Below are positions 19,956 through 30,241 of a stretch of DNA of 50,386 nucleotides, piece by piece; within the stretch, counting starts at the first letter, position 1; each line of letters starts with the position of its first letter. This DNA comes from Pseudomonadota bacterium (GTDB lineage: Bacteria > Pseudomonadota > Gammaproteobacteria > Burkholderiales > Methylophilaceae), in NCBI GenBank assembly GCA_027621535.1, contig JAQCBB010000003.1:1-50386 (forward strand), read 5' to 3'. The translations under genes were made by a program, and so were the position numbers. Under the pieces are notes generated by a model. That model searched no databases, had not been told where the DNA came from, and saw only the letters and a program-made list of their open reading frames with translations.

Positions 19956-20354
19956 TTAATTGATTAAAGCACACATACCTTCACGCATACGCGAGGAAAA
20001 CTGACCTTTCTTCAGCTCTCTTTCAGAGTAATCTTTTAATGAGAGGTTATATCGATTTAAGTATGTTTTTTCATAGAATGCGGCAGCCAGATCCTTATTT
20101 TGAATGGTGTACTTTTCGCACACCAATTCATCTTCACCTAATTTACACTCTTTTAAAAGGTATTGAGTGTGAATTGACTGTAAACCCTTTTGATCATCAT
20201 AAGTCCAGACTTCTTTTTGATTATCTGTTTCCGAAGATACCCAATCATTGCTGGTTGTTATCTTTAAATCACATTCCATATTGATAATTTTAGCCTGAGC
20301 AATACCCAACATAAAAAATAAAAACAAAAATCCGCTCGACTTAATGTAAGTCAT
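19956..20354 (-). CDS. Secreted hypothetical protein
   Basis: 132 aa ORF with signal peptide (SSGFLFLFFMLGIAQAKI). Confidence 0.6.
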   Translation of the reverse strand: MTYIKSSGFLFLFFMLGIAQAKIINMECDLKITTSNDWVSSETDNQKEVWTYDDQKGLQSIHTQYLLKECKLGEDELVCEKYTIQNKDLAAAFYEKTYLNRYNLSLKDYSERELKKGQFSSRMREGMCALIN

Positions 20355-20386
20355 CTTTTTCCTTTAAAGATATTGTGGTTTAGCTA

Positions 20387-20509
20387 TTACCAGCCAAGCT
20401 CACAAATAAAATTCTCATCCCCGAGTAATTTTTCACAACGCTCCGGGTATATGTAAAAATAAGTTAAAACAAGCAACACAATGATCAGGATATAAATAAT
20501 CTTTTTCAT
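20387..20509 (-). CDS. Unlisted 40-aa single-TM small protein
   Basis: Manual translation: MKKIIYILIIVLLVLTYFYIYPERCEKLLGDENFICELGW. Confidence 0.4.
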   Translation of the reverse strand: MKKIIYILIIVLLVLTYFYIYPERCEKLLGDENFICELGW

Positions 20510-20747
20510 AATGACTCAGCTTTCTTTAATTTTATTTGAAACTACTCTCTTATGATCCCCTATTTTTTGAAAAATTACATCTATTTTTGCTTTTAATTGA
20601 CTTGTCTACAAAAAAAGCGGATAGTAGCCGATTAATTTACGCTTGTTATTTACGCTTAAAATCTATAGTTGCAGTTCCACTAAGTCTTTTAATACTTCAT
20701 AACTCTCTATAAATTAATACTACTACTAAATTTTAAAAGGAATACAC

Positions 20748-20960
20748 ATGGCAACAGGAATTGTAAAATGGTTTAATGAAGATAAAGGTTTTGGTTTTAT
20801 TATGCCGAATGATGGAGGCAAAGATCTTTTTGTTCATTTCACTGAATACAGATCTCCAACAGGAGCTCATCCCGTCCTTAAAGACAATGACAAAGTGAAT
20901 TACGAAGTTGGTGAAGGCCAAAAAGGTCCTCAGGCGGTAAACGTAACCATTGTGGAGTAA
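20748..20960 (+). CDS. Cold-shock domain protein
   Basis: MATGIVKWFNEDKGFGFIMPNDGGKDLFVHF with RNP1/RNP2 motifs; AGGA ribosome-binding site. Confidence 0.96.
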   Translation: MATGIVKWFNEDKGFGFIMPNDGGKDLFVHFTEYRSPTGAHPVLKDNDKVNYEVGEGQKGPQAVNVTIVE

Positions 20961-20971
20961 TTAATCCTCCA

Positions 20972-21109
20972 TTAAGAAGGGCAACTATTTTTTAGTTGCC
21001 TTTTTTTTGTCTTTTTAGCCTCAGCTAAAATTTTATCTTTCTTTTCTTTTTGTTTTAGTTTTGCAAGTTCTTGCAGAACTGTAAAGCCGCTCTCAAAAAA
21101 ATTAGCCAT
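20972..21109 (-). CDS. Unlisted 45-aa small ORF, unknown function
   Basis: Manual translation: MANFFESGFTVLQELAKLKQKEKKDKILAEAKKTKKRQLKNSCPS; its SGFxV N-terminus resembles the 19682-19852 ORF. Confidence 0.4.
   Translation of the reverse strand: MANFFESGFTVLQELAKLKQKEKKDKILAEAKKTKKRQLKNSCPS
20979..21010 (+). terminator. Intrinsic terminator of the cold-shock gene
   Basis: GGGCAACTATTTTTTAGTTGCCTTTTTTTT: stem GGCAACTA/TAGTTGCC plus T-run. Confidence 0.85.
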
Positions 21110-21223
21110 AATGATCTCAATATCTAAACATTGTTAAGAATAACACAATCCAAATTAGGAGAGATCTAATTGGGAGCTTTAAATATGCTGAAGAGATTTC
21201 AGCATTATGATATTTACTTTATT

Positions 21224-21300
21224 TGGTGGGCCCACCTGGACTCGAACCAGGGACCAAAGGATTATGAGTCCTCTGCTCTAACCAACTGAGCTATAGGCCC
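21224..21300 (-). tRNA. tRNA with CAU anticodon, probably tRNA-Ile2 (lysidine type) rather than elongator Met
   Basis: GGGCCTATAGCTCAGTTGGTTAGAGCAGAGGACTCATAATCCTTTGGTCCCTGGTTCGAGTCCAGGTGGGCCCACCA: full cloverleaf and encoded CCA. The GGACTCATAATCC arm and TTTGGTCCC variable region resemble tRNA-Ile2. Confidence 0.9.
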
Positions 21301-21305
21301 TACGA

Positions 21306-23288
21306 TTACTCTTTACCTTCTAGGAAGCTTTTTAATCGATCTGATCGAGTAGGATGTCTTAATTTTCTTAATGCTTTTGCTTCAATCTGACGAATACGCT
21401 CTCTAGTCACATCAAATTGTTTACCCACCTCTTCAAGTGTATGGTCAGTATTCATCTCAATACCAAAGCGCATTCTGAGAACTTTCGCTTCTCGAGGAGT
21501 TAATCCTTCTAAGATTTCATTGGTCACATTTCTGAGGCTTGAATAAACTGCTGCATCATCAGGAGTGAGCGTACCAGCATCTTCAATAAAGTCACCTAAA
21601 TGTGAATCTTCATCATCACCAATGGGCGTTTCCATAGAAATAGGTTCTTTGGATATTTTTAAAATCTTTCTAATCTTATCTTCAGGCATTTCCATTTTTT
21701 CAGCCAACTCAGCTGGCTCTGGCTCTTGTCCAGTTGACTGAAGAATCTGTCTTGAAATTCGATTCATTTTGTTAATCGTTTCAATCATGTGTACTGGAAT
21801 ACGAATCGTTCTCGCTTGGTCCGCAATAGACCGAGTAATTGCTTGTCGAATCCACCATGTTGCGTATGTAGAAAATTTATATCCGCGACGATATTCAAAT
21901 TTATCAACCGCTTTCATTAAGCCAATGTTGCCCTCTTGAATCAGATCAAGGAACTGTAAACCTCGATTGGTATATTTTTTAGCAATAGAGATCACTAAGC
22001 GCAAGTTAGCCTCAATCATTTCCCTTTTTGCTCTTCGTGCTCGAGATTCACCTCGAGTCATTTGTCGGTTAATTTCTTTAAAGTTTTTAATTGGAATGCC
22101 AGAAAAAGTCTCTAGATCTTTTAATTTTAATTGTTGATCAAGAATCGAATGTTTTAATTTTTCTAAATTTTGTACGTAAGCTTTATCAGCCTTCATTTCC
22201 TCCTTGAGCCATTTTTTGCTCGTTTCATTTCCAGGAAATGATTTAATAAATTGAATCCGTGGCATTTTCGCCTGATTCACACAGAAATCCATAATCGTTC
22301 TTTCATGAGACCTAATCTGAACGATAAATTGCCGAACTTTATCACATAACACTTCAACTAATTTTGCTGAAAATCTAAAATTTAATAATTCTTTCTGGAT
22401 AAGATCTTGATGTTTCTTGTATTCTTCATCATCAATCCATTTATTTTCTTCGCGCAGTTGGGATAATTTTTTATGCGCTGTTCTTATTTTTTTAAATCGC
22501 TTCAGAACTTCTTCAGTTAATATTCTCAAATCTTCAGAAGATATTCCTTTGCCACTGTCAGAGCTTGATGAATCATCATCGACATCACTCTCTGCATCAA
22601 CATTTTCATCAGCCGAATCATCATCATTCATGCCAAGTGCTTCATTGAGCTCTTTCTCGGCCTCAATATCAATTAATCCATCCACGAACTCATCGACAGA
22701 CAACTCTCCAGCCTTGACGCGATCACCCATTTGCAGGAGATCGTCAATAATGCCTGGACATGCTGAGATTGCCTGAACCATATGTTTCAGACCATCTTCA
22801 ATTCTTTTTGCAATTTCAATTTCTTCTTTTTTATCGAGTAAACCAACTTTTCCCATCTCGCGCATGTACATGCGAACTGGATCCGTCGTGCGACCAAAAT
22901 CAGAATCCACTGTAGCCAGAGCCTGTTCTGCTTCTTCTGCAGCCTCCTCATCTGTGACGGGAGCGGGAGCATCATCCATTAATAAATTTTCAGCATCTGG
23001 AGCCTCATCGTAGGTGCGAATACCCATGTCATGAATGATTGAAATGATTTCATCGACTTGATCCGTTTCAGAAATTTCATCAGGGAGGTGATCATTGATT
23101 TCTGCGTGGGTTAAATAGCCACGCTCTTTACCTAAAATAATTAATGCTTTTAATTGATTACGACGAATCTCAGCTTCTTTTGGACTGGAAGCTTCATCAA
23201 GGTATAGGTCTTTTAATTTTTTAACACGAGGCTTGCGTGTTTTTTTTTCGGTTGCTTTTTCTTCAGGATTTTTTCTTGGTCTTCCCAT
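21306..23288 (-). CDS. rpoD: RNA polymerase sigma factor RpoD (sigma70)
   Basis: [54 protein letters not shown] and [20 protein letters not shown]. Confidence 0.98.
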   Translation of the reverse strand: MGRPRKNPEEKATEKKTRKPRVKKLKDLYLDEASSPKEAEIRRNQLKALIILGKERGYLTHAEINDHLPDEISETDQVDEIISIIHDMGIRTYDEAPDAENLLMDDAPAPVTDEEAAEEAEQALATVDSDFGRTTDPVRMYMREMGKVGLLDKKEEIEIAKRIEDGLKHMVQAISACPGIIDDLLQMGDRVKAGELSVDEFVDGLIDIEAEKELNEALGMNDDDSADENVDAESDVDDDSSSSDSGKGISSEDLRILTEEVLKRFKKIRTAHKKLSQLREENKWIDDEEYKKHQDLIQKELLNFRFSAKLVEVLCDKVRQFIVQIRSHERTIMDFCVNQAKMPRIQFIKSFPGNETSKKWLKEEMKADKAYVQNLEKLKHSILDQQLKLKDLETFSGIPIKNFKEINRQMTRGESRARRAKREMIEANLRLVISIAKKYTNRGLQFLDLIQEGNIGLMKAVDKFEYRRGYKFSTYATWWIRQAITRSIADQARTIRIPVHMIETINKMNRISRQILQSTGQEPEPAELAEKMEMPEDKIRKILKISKEPISMETPIGDDEDSHLGDFIEDAGTLTPDDAAVYSSLRNVTNEILEGLTPREAKVLRMRFGIEMNTDHTLEEVGKQFDVTRERIRQIEAKALRKLRHPTRSDRLKSFLEGKE

Positions 23289-23392
23289 GCGCGAGTGCCT
23301 TAAAATATAATTGTAATGCGACCGAATATAATACCAAATTAGGTGTTTTTCATCAATAACTTTGGAAACTTATATTCGTAATGAATACTTTA

Positions 23393-25135
23393 TTATTTTT
23401 TGAAATTTTTTAAGAAATCTTTTTCTTCCGCTGTTAATTCACTTAATTTTTTATTTTTTAACATAGCTAATTTTTGAGACTGTATTTGCTTAGTAGTTAT
23501 ATTATTTAGTACCGATTGAACTAATATGAACTCAGCATCCAAATCAATATTTTCTGCATAATTCATGATTTGATTTTGCAATTCATTAATTAATTTTTCT
23601 TCAACTCTGTCATCTAAACCATGAATTAAACTCGCGCTATTTTCAAATGGAGTTTCATTGCCTTGAATAATTGATAAGATCGCTTTGTATATTTCATCAT
23701 CAACTGAATTTCCTTGAAATACTTTATGGTCCTCAGGGTTAAATAATTTTGGGTTTATTAATACAATTAAAATATATTTCCTTTTTGCAGTTAGAGTATT
23801 TTTAGCTGATACGCTATATTTTATTTTTGTATTTATGGATTGATTTACACTCAAAAATTTTCCACCAACCATTTTTTCAATTTCAACTTGAGAGAGATGA
23901 ATCAACTCAGATACCCTTTTTAATAAAAATATCTTGTACTTGGGTGAGCTCATTTTTTTATAGATCGGCTCAAAATTATTAATAAATTTTATTTTATTTT
24001 CTTGAGATTTTAAGTCGTTATTAGTGGTTAAGCGCTTGATTATAAAATCTGATAAGGGTGTTGCTTGATTGATCTTTTGCTTAAAATCATCGAGCGAATG
24101 ATTCCTAATATAAGTATCTGGATCTTCACCTTGAGGTAAAAACATAAAATAAAACTCCAGATCATCCTCTAAAATTTCAACCGCTGTATTCAGTGCCTTC
24201 CATGCAGCTTCAATTCCTGCATTATCCCCATCAAAACAAAATGTTATTTTTTTTGAGTACCTGATCAACTTTTTCAAATGATAAATAGTTGTCGCGGTCC
24301 CTAAGGTTGCCACTGCATTTTGAACACCATGCTGATGTAGAGAAATAACATCCATATAACCTTCAACAATCAAGATATTTTGTTCATCACGAATTCCTTT
24401 TTTGGACTGGGATAAACCGTATAACTCGTAACTTTTTTTAAACAATGGTGTTTCAGGTGAGTTGTAATATTTTGGAGTATCGTCTGGATCAACAACACGA
24501 CCTCCAAAGCCAATAATATTATCTTTTGCATTAAAAATTGGGAACATAATTCGATTTCTAAATCGATCATACAATTTCCCAGCCTCATTCTTTTGGACTA
24601 ACCCAGCCGTCTGTAAGATTGAGTCATCGTAATTTTTAAACACTTGTTGTAAACCCTGCCATTCTTGGTTTGCAAAACCAATTTGAAATTGTTTGGCAAT
24701 TTCACCAGATAATCCACGGTTTTTTAAATAATGAATTGCTTCTTTAGATGCACGAAGATTTTTTTTGTAAAATTGATTCGCTTTCATTAGTGCTTGTTCA
24801 AGAATCGAATAATCGAACTTATCTGAGGTTGAAGTTTTTTGTTCATTTGGAACAGACAGCCCTAATTGGCTAGCTATGGATTGAATTGACTCTATAAAGG
24901 TCAGTCCCTCATATTCCATTAAGAAACTAATCGCTGATCCATGCGCCCCACAACCAAAACAATGATAGAACTGTTTGGACGGACTTACAGTAAAAGAGGG
25001 TGATTTTTCTTGATGAAAAGGACAACAGGCAACATAGTTTGCTCCAGCTTTTTTTAATTTAACTCTCTGGTCAACAATATCAACGACATCAATACGATTA
25101 AGTATTTCTTGAATAAATGATTCAGGGATCATCAC
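23393..25135 (-). CDS. dnaG: DNA primase
   Basis: Zinc finger CPFHQEKSPSFTVSPSKQFYHCFGCGAHG and TOPRIM ILIVEGYMDVISL. Confidence 0.97.
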   Translation of the reverse strand: MMIPESFIQEILNRIDVVDIVDQRVKLKKAGANYVACCPFHQEKSPSFTVSPSKQFYHCFGCGAHGSAISFLMEYEGLTFIESIQSIASQLGLSVPNEQKTSTSDKFDYSILEQALMKANQFYKKNLRASKEAIHYLKNRGLSGEIAKQFQIGFANQEWQGLQQVFKNYDDSILQTAGLVQKNEAGKLYDRFRNRIMFPIFNAKDNIIGFGGRVVDPDDTPKYYNSPETPLFKKSYELYGLSQSKKGIRDEQNILIVEGYMDVISLHQHGVQNAVATLGTATTIYHLKKLIRYSKKITFCFDGDNAGIEAAWKALNTAVEILEDDLEFYFMFLPQGEDPDTYIRNHSLDDFKQKINQATPLSDFIIKRLTTNNDLKSQENKIKFINNFEPIYKKMSSPKYKIFLLKRVSELIHLSQVEIEKMVGGKFLSVNQSINTKIKYSVSAKNTLTAKRKYILIVLINPKLFNPEDHKVFQGNSVDDEIYKAILSIIQGNETPFENSASLIHGLDDRVEEKLINELQNQIMNYAENIDLDAEFILVQSVLNNITTKQIQSQKLAMLKNKKLSELTAEEKDFLKNFKK

Positions 25136-25174
25136 ATTATGATAACTGAAATTAAATTAAATTTATGAATGGAT

Positions 25175-25618
25175 TTAAGTTAGCTTTTCGCGAACAGTTT
25201 TTGAAACTTGTCCCATGTCTGCACGGCCAGCAATTTTTGATTTTAGAACACCGACCACTTTTCCCATGTCTTTCATATCCGTTGCATTTACTTCAGCAAT
25301 AACTTCATCAATGATTGTCCTAACTTCACCATCAGTTAGAGGTTCTGGCATATATTTGGTAAGCACATCGATTTCAAGTTGCTCTTGATCAATGAGATCT
25401 TGTCGGTTTGCTTTTTGATAAGCCTCTATGGAGTCTTTGCGCTGTTTTAACATTTTTTGAATAACGGTCAGCACTTGATCATCGCTTAGCTCAATACGCT
25501 CATCAACCTCTTTTTGCTTGATTGACGCATGAAGTAAACGAACTGCACCTAAGCGAGCAGTATCTTTTGCTCGCATAAATGTTTTCATATCTTCAGAGAT
25601 GGTTTGCTTTATCGACAT
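25175..25618 (-). CDS. yqeY: GatB/YqeY domain protein
   Basis: QVLTVIQKMLKQRKDSIEAYQKANRQDLIDQEQLEIDVLTKYMPEPL. Confidence 0.93.
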   Translation of the reverse strand: MSIKQTISEDMKTFMRAKDTARLGAVRLLHASIKQKEVDERIELSDDQVLTVIQKMLKQRKDSIEAYQKANRQDLIDQEQLEIDVLTKYMPEPLTDGEVRTIIDEVIAEVNATDMKDMGKVVGVLKSKIAGRADMGQVSKTVREKLT

Positions 25619-25630
25619 CTCAGGAGTGGA

Positions 25631-25843
25631 TTAATAGAGTTTTGGAGGAAGCATCTGATTGCGAAGACGTCTGTACTGTCTTTTTACTGCAGCAGCTGCT
25701 TTACGTTTACGTTCCCAAGTTGGTTTTTCATAAAACTCTTTAGCACGAAGATCATTTAATAAGCCTGTTTTCTCAATAAGACGCTTAAATCTTCTCAAAG
25801 CAACGTCAAAAGGTTCGTTTTCTTTTACTTTAATTGTTGTCAT
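25631..25843 (-). CDS. rpsU: 30S ribosomal protein bS21
   Basis: [54 protein letters not shown]. Confidence 0.97.
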   Translation of the reverse strand: MTTIKVKENEPFDVALRRFKRLIEKTGLLNDLRAKEFYEKPTWERKRKAAAAVKRQYRRLRNQMLPPKLY

Positions 25844-25925
25844 AAATATTAAAAAATTATTAATTACTAAATAAGGCGGTTATTTTAATGCTAATATCAC
25901 TTTTTTTCAACTAAAAAAATACGAA

Positions 25926-26930
25926 ATGTTAGTTTTAGGTATAGAAAGCTCATGCGATGAGACCGGTTTAGCAATTTATGATTCAAGCGCCGGATTACTT
26001 GGACATGTGTTAAATTCTCAGGTTGATTTACATCGACTTTATGGTGGTGTGGTCCCCGAACTGGCTTCACGAGATCATATTCGATTTATCTTGCCTTTAC
26101 TTGATGAACTTTTAAACAAAACCAGTATTTTAATTGATCAGCTTGATGCAATTGCATATACCAAAGGACCTGGTTTATCAGGAGCGCTTTTGGTGGGCGC
26201 AAGTGTTTCTGAAAGTTTAGCATTCAGCCTGAATATTCCAACCATTCCCGTGCATCACTTGGAAGGTCATTTGCTTTCTCCATTTTTAGAAAAACATGCT
26301 CCAGAATTTCCATTCTTAGCCTTATTGGTTTCTGGTGGTCATTCTCAATTAATTCAAGTCCATAGTCTGGGTAATTATGAAATTATTGGAGACACCCTTG
26401 ATGATGCTGCGGGTGAGGCGTTTGATAAGAGTGCTCAATTACTTGATCTTGGATATCCTGGAGGGGCGGCATTATCAAAACTTGCCGATCAAGGTCAGGA
26501 AAAATATTCACTTCCTCGGCCGCTCATTAATACTGATGATCTAAACTTTAGTTTTAGTGGGTTGAAAACAGCTGTTTTACATTTGGTGAATAAAGAAAAA
26601 CCTTTAAACGAACAAACAAAAGCAAATATTGCTTTTGCGTTTCAAGAATCAATCACAGATGTGCTTTCTGTTAAATGTTTAAAAGCCTTAGATGAAAAAA
26701 AACTATCATCATTAGTCGTATCCGGGGGTGTGGGTGCTAATCGACAATTAAGAGAAAAATTAACTGCCCTTTCTCATCAGCATAAGTTTAAATTATATTT
26801 TCCAAGGCTTGAATTTTGCACTGATAATGGAGCAATGATTGCCTTGGCTGGTTTTTTTCGTCATAAGCTATCTGCATCGACAAACTATGAATTTTCAGTA
26901 AAGCCAAAATGGAAATTAAATGACTTATAA
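25926..26930 (+). CDS. tsaD: tRNA N6-adenosine threonylcarbamoyltransferase
   Basis: LGIESSCDETGLAIYD, VPELASRDHI, VSGGHSQLI. Confidence 0.98.
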   Translation: MLVLGIESSCDETGLAIYDSSAGLLGHVLNSQVDLHRLYGGVVPELASRDHIRFILPLLDELLNKTSILIDQLDAIAYTKGPGLSGALLVGASVSESLAFSLNIPTIPVHHLEGHLLSPFLEKHAPEFPFLALLVSGGHSQLIQVHSLGNYEIIGDTLDDAAGEAFDKSAQLLDLGYPGGAALSKLADQGQEKYSLPRPLINTDDLNFSFSGLKTAVLHLVNKEKPLNEQTKANIAFAFQESITDVLSVKCLKALDEKKLSSLVVSGGVGANRQLREKLTALSHQHKFKLYFPRLEFCTDNGAMIALAGFFRHKLSASTNYEFSVKPKWKLNDL

Positions 26931-26934
26931 CGAT

Positions 26935-27516
26935 TTAGCGGAATTTTGATTCTTGTCGTTGTAATAATTTTTGAATATTTTGTTTATGTCGATAGATCAA
27001 CATAAGACTTAAAAAAAGACTTAGAAATATAAAGCCAGTTTCTGTATTCATGAAATAAGCAAAAATCGGCAAAACTATTGCGGCACTTAATGCAGAGAGC
27101 GAAGAAATTCTAAAGATTAGGAATATAAATAGCCAAGTCGCTAAGACCATCAGAGCAATTTTAAAATCAATAACAAGTAAAATACCAAAGGCAGTTGCAA
27201 CCCCCTTACCACCTTTCAATTGGTGGTAGATTGGAAATAAATGTCCTAAAAAAACTACTCCAGCTACTAAAAAAATTTCATTTTTTTCAAAACCAAGATA
27301 TTGGCAGAGAAGAATCATTAAAGAACCTTTTAATAAATCACCTAATAAAGTTAAGATAGATGGAAGCTTTTTTCCAGATCGCATGACATTAGTAGCGCCG
27401 ATATTTTTAGATCCAAAACTTCTCGGATCTTTTAATTTAAAAAGTTTGCTGAAAATAATACCAAATGATATTGAGCCAACAAAATACGCTAAAATGAGGA
27501 CTATAGTAAATTCCAT
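26935..27516 (-). CDS. plsY: Glycerol-3-phosphate acyltransferase PlsY
   Basis: GSISFGIIFSKL, DPRSFGSKNIGATNVMRSG, GKGVATAFG. Confidence 0.95.
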   Translation of the reverse strand: MEFTIVLILAYFVGSISFGIIFSKLFKLKDPRSFGSKNIGATNVMRSGKKLPSILTLLGDLLKGSLMILLCQYLGFEKNEIFLVAGVVFLGHLFPIYHQLKGGKGVATAFGILLVIDFKIALMVLATWLFIFLIFRISSLSALSAAIVLPIFAYFMNTETGFIFLSLFLSLMLIYRHKQNIQKLLQRQESKFR

Positions 27517-27544
27517 ATATTAATTATAAGTGATAACTCATTAG

Positions 27545-27898
27545 ATGAATAATCGAATATTTATATCCAACCTCGTGATCCCAATTATAATTGGTGTTCA
27601 TGAATGGGAAAGAGCTATTCCACAAAATTTATATCTAGACATTTCTATCGATCTAAAAAAATCTGATCCATTTACTAAAGATAATCTTTCTGAAACCATT
27701 GATTATTCTTCTGTAACCAGTGGAATAAAAGAAATTGCTAATGAAAACAAACAAATTTTATTAGAGAGTTTTGGTGAAAACATTATCAATCATATTTTTA
27801 AAAACTTTCCTGCTCAGCGTATTGAACTTAAAATTGCTAAGAAAAAAATTCTACCTGAAACTGATTTTGTGGGGATCGTCCTGACCCGATCCATCTAA
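27545..27898 (+). CDS. folB: Dihydroneopterin aldolase
   Basis: IIGVHEWERAIPQNLYLDISI and LSETIDYSSVTSGI. Confidence 0.93.
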   Translation: MNNRIFISNLVIPIIIGVHEWERAIPQNLYLDISIDLKKSDPFTKDNLSETIDYSSVTSGIKEIANENKQILLESFGENIINHIFKNFPAQRIELKIAKKKILPETDFVGIVLTRSI

Positions 27899-28794
27899 CC
27901 ACGAGGGTGATGTTTTTGATGAAGGTCTTTTAATCTTTCACGTGCAACGTGGGTGTATATCTGGGTAGTAGAAATATCGCTATGCCCCAAAAGCATCTGA
28001 ACTACTCGTAAGTCAGCCCCATGATTTAAGAGGTGAGTTGCAAAAGCATGACGAATTACATGCGGAGATAAGGTTTGAGTTATCCCTGATATTCCTGCAT
28101 AGCGTTTTATTAAATACCAAAATGCTTGACGACTCATTGGCCCTCCCCGCGAAGTTACGAATAAATACTTAGATTGTTTTTGTTTTAAAATAAGATCTCG
28201 ACTTTTTTTCACATATTGATCAATCCAAAAACATGCTTCTTCACCTAAGGGAACTAATCTAGTTTTATTGCCTTTTCCAGTTACCCGAATCACCCCCTCA
28301 GTTAAAGAAACTTCGGTCATTAAAATTAAGATTAATTCACTAACTCGCAACCCACATGCATAAAGAAGCTCAAGCATAGCCCGATCACGCATTCCCTGAT
28401 CATCATTTAAATTCGGTGCTTTTAACAAAGCTTCTACATCATTTTCATTTAGACTTTTTGGAAGAGATTTTGAAGCTTTGGGGGCTTCAATCATCAATGT
28501 TGGATCTACTTTAATTATATTTTCACGAATGAGGTATCGATAAAATCTTCTAAGACATGCGAGTAATCTTGAGATGCTTCTTGATTTTGAATGTGGAAAT
28601 CTAAAGGCCAAGTACTCCTGAATCTCACTTTTCGAAATAAGAACAATATCATTATTTTTATACCATGCGACCAGTTGTTTTAAATCATACCTGTAGCTAT
28701 TCAGTGTATTTTTTGACAAGCCATCTTCAAGCCATAAGCTATTTAAGAATTGATCTATGATGGATGGAAGATCTTTAATATCATCTGAAGTCAT
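27895..28794 (-). CDS. xerD: Site-specific tyrosine recombinase XerD
   Basis: Tyrosine-recombinase motifs LLYACGLRVSEL, HVIRHAFATHLLNHGADLRVVQMLLGHSDISTTQIYTHV. Confidence 0.95.
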   Translation of the reverse strand: MTSDDIKDLPSIIDQFLNSLWLEDGLSKNTLNSYRYDLKQLVAWYKNNDIVLISKSEIQEYLAFRFPHSKSRSISRLLACLRRFYRYLIRENIIKVDPTLMIEAPKASKSLPKSLNENDVEALLKAPNLNDDQGMRDRAMLELLYACGLRVSELILILMTEVSLTEGVIRVTGKGNKTRLVPLGEEACFWIDQYVKKSRDLILKQKQSKYLFVTSRGGPMSRQAFWYLIKRYAGISGITQTLSPHVIRHAFATHLLNHGADLRVVQMLLGHSDISTTQIYTHVARERLKDLHQKHHPRG

Positions 28795-28811
28795 TAAATA
28801 AATTATGACAT

Positions 28812-28838
28812 AAAAAAAGCCCCTTAAAAGAGGCTTTT
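28812..28838 (-). terminator. Intrinsic terminator downstream of rplS
   Basis: Minus strand AAAAGCCTCTTTTAAGGGGCTTTTTTTA hairpin and T-run. Confidence 0.75.
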
Positions 28839-28853
28839 AAACTATAGCTTAAA

Positions 28854-29465
28854 TTATTCCGCGTCTTTTTTATCTTCTTCTTCTGCTGCTGCTGGAGCTT
28901 GTTCAGCTGGAGCTGCTTCTGCTGCTGGAGCTGCTTCTGCTGCTGGAGCTGCTTCTGCTGCTGGAGCTGCTTCTGCTGGTGCTGGAGCTGCTTCTGCTTC
29001 TGCTGCTGGTGCTGGTGCTAGTGCTGGAGCTGGTGCTGGTGCTGCTTCTGCTAGTGCTTCTGCTGCTTCAACGACTGGAATATCCTCGAATTGTGAATCT
29101 GAGTCACGCATTTTAAGTCTTTCTTTAATTCTCGCAGATTTACCAGAACGTTCACGAAGATAGAACAACTTTGCTCTTCTGACATTACCACGGCGTTTCA
29201 CCTCAATTGTATCTATTAATGGGGAATGAAGCTGAAAGGTTCTTTCTACGCCTTCTCCTGATGAAATTTTTCTGACAATAAAAGAAGAATTTAATCCACG
29301 ATTCTTTCTGGCTATAACCACACCTTCAAAAAGCTGAACTCTTTTTCGATCACCCTCTACAACGTTCACACCCACGGCCACTGTGTCGCCTGGGGCAAAT
29401 TTAGGGATTTTTTTGCCTAAACGAGCTATTTCTTCATTTTCTATGGTTTGAATAATATTTTTCAT
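28854..29465 (-). CDS. rplS: 50S ribosomal protein bL19 with ~85-aa Ala/Pro/Glu-rich C-terminal tail
   Basis: Standard bL19 core through [16 protein letters not shown], followed by a low-complexity tail. Confidence 0.95.
   Translation of the reverse strand: MKNIIQTIENEEIARLGKKIPKFAPGDTVAVGVNVVEGDRKRVQLFEGVVIARKNRGLNSSFIVRKISSGEGVERTFQLHSPLIDTIEVKRRGNVRRAKLFYLRERSGKSARIKERLKMRDSDSQFEDIPVVEAAEALAEAAPAPAPALAPAPAAEAEAAPAPAEAAPAAEAAPAAEAAPAAEAAPAEQAPAAAEEEDKKDAE
28906..28977. repeat. 18-bp tandem repeat within the rplS tail (4 exact copies)
   Basis: GCTGGAGCTGCTTCTGCT repeated at 28906, 28924, 28942, 28960. Confidence 0.95.
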
Positions 29466-29467
29466 AA

Positions 29468-30241
29468 CTATTTCCTTTTATTTAAGTCTTGTTCCTGCTC
29501 TTTTAATGCTTCTTGTAGCAGCCGAGACTCCTCTATTGTTAATTCCCGATTATTAATTAAATCAGGTCTTTTTTTAAAAGTTTCAAGCAAAGCGTTTTTT
29601 TTTCTCCACTCAGCTATCTTCTTATGATCTCCAGATAATAACACCTCTGGTACTTTTAAATCTTTAAAAATCTCAGGTCTTGAATAATGGCAGTGATCTA
29701 AAAGTCCTTCAAAAAAAGAGTCTTCTTGGTATGACTCAGCTTTATTTAAAACCCCGGGAATAAACCGAGAAACCGCATCAACTAGAACCATTGCTGGCAA
29801 TTCACCCCCCGTTGTAACAAAATCACCAATCGAGATTTCCTCATCCACATATTGATCGATAAATCTCTGATCAACACCTTCATATCGACCTGAGATCAAT
29901 GTTAAATTTTTTTCTTTAGACAAATCTAAAGATTTTTTATGATTTAAAGTCTGTCCTTTAGGACTTAAGTAAATCACTTTAGAATTACCATCATTTTCAT
30001 TTGCCATACTCTTTTCGATTTCATTAAGAGTATCTACCAGTGGCTCAATCATCATGACCATTCCAGGTCCGCCGCCGTAAGGCCTATCATCTATTGTTTT
30101 ATGAACATCCTGAACATAATCACGAGGATTCCATAAATTTAATTCTAATTTTTGCTCATTTAACGCTCGACTAACTACCCCATCCATTTTTAAAATTTCA
30201 AACATCTGCGGCATTAGGGAGACAATATTAAATGTAAGCAT
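29468..30241 (-). CDS. trmD: tRNA (guanine37-N1)-methyltransferase TrmD
   Basis: [62 protein letters not shown]. Confidence 0.98.
   Translation of the reverse strand: MLTFNIVSLMPQMFEILKMDGVVSRALNEQKLELNLWNPRDYVQDVHKTIDDRPYGGGPGMVMMIEPLVDTLNEIEKSMANENDGNSKVIYLSPKGQTLNHKKSLDLSKEKNLTLISGRYEGVDQRFIDQYVDEEISIGDFVTTGGELPAMVLVDAVSRFIPGVLNKAESYQEDSFFEGLLDHCHYSRPEIFKDLKVPEVLLSGDHKKIAEWRKKNALLETFKKRPDLINNRELTIEESRLLQEALKEQEQDLNKRK

Noticed and set aside
22417-22776. Ser-rich 119-aa plus-strand ORF
   Set aside because: Antisense to the acidic linker region of rpoD; composition is an artefact of that region.
27895-28794. Tyrosine recombinase as a sign of an integrated mobile element
   Set aside because: Sequence fits housekeeping XerD; no att-like repeats, phage genes or cargo nearby.
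28861-29080. Repeats considered as a CRISPR-like array
   Set aside because: Units are contiguous, in frame and encode a protein tail; there are no spacers.
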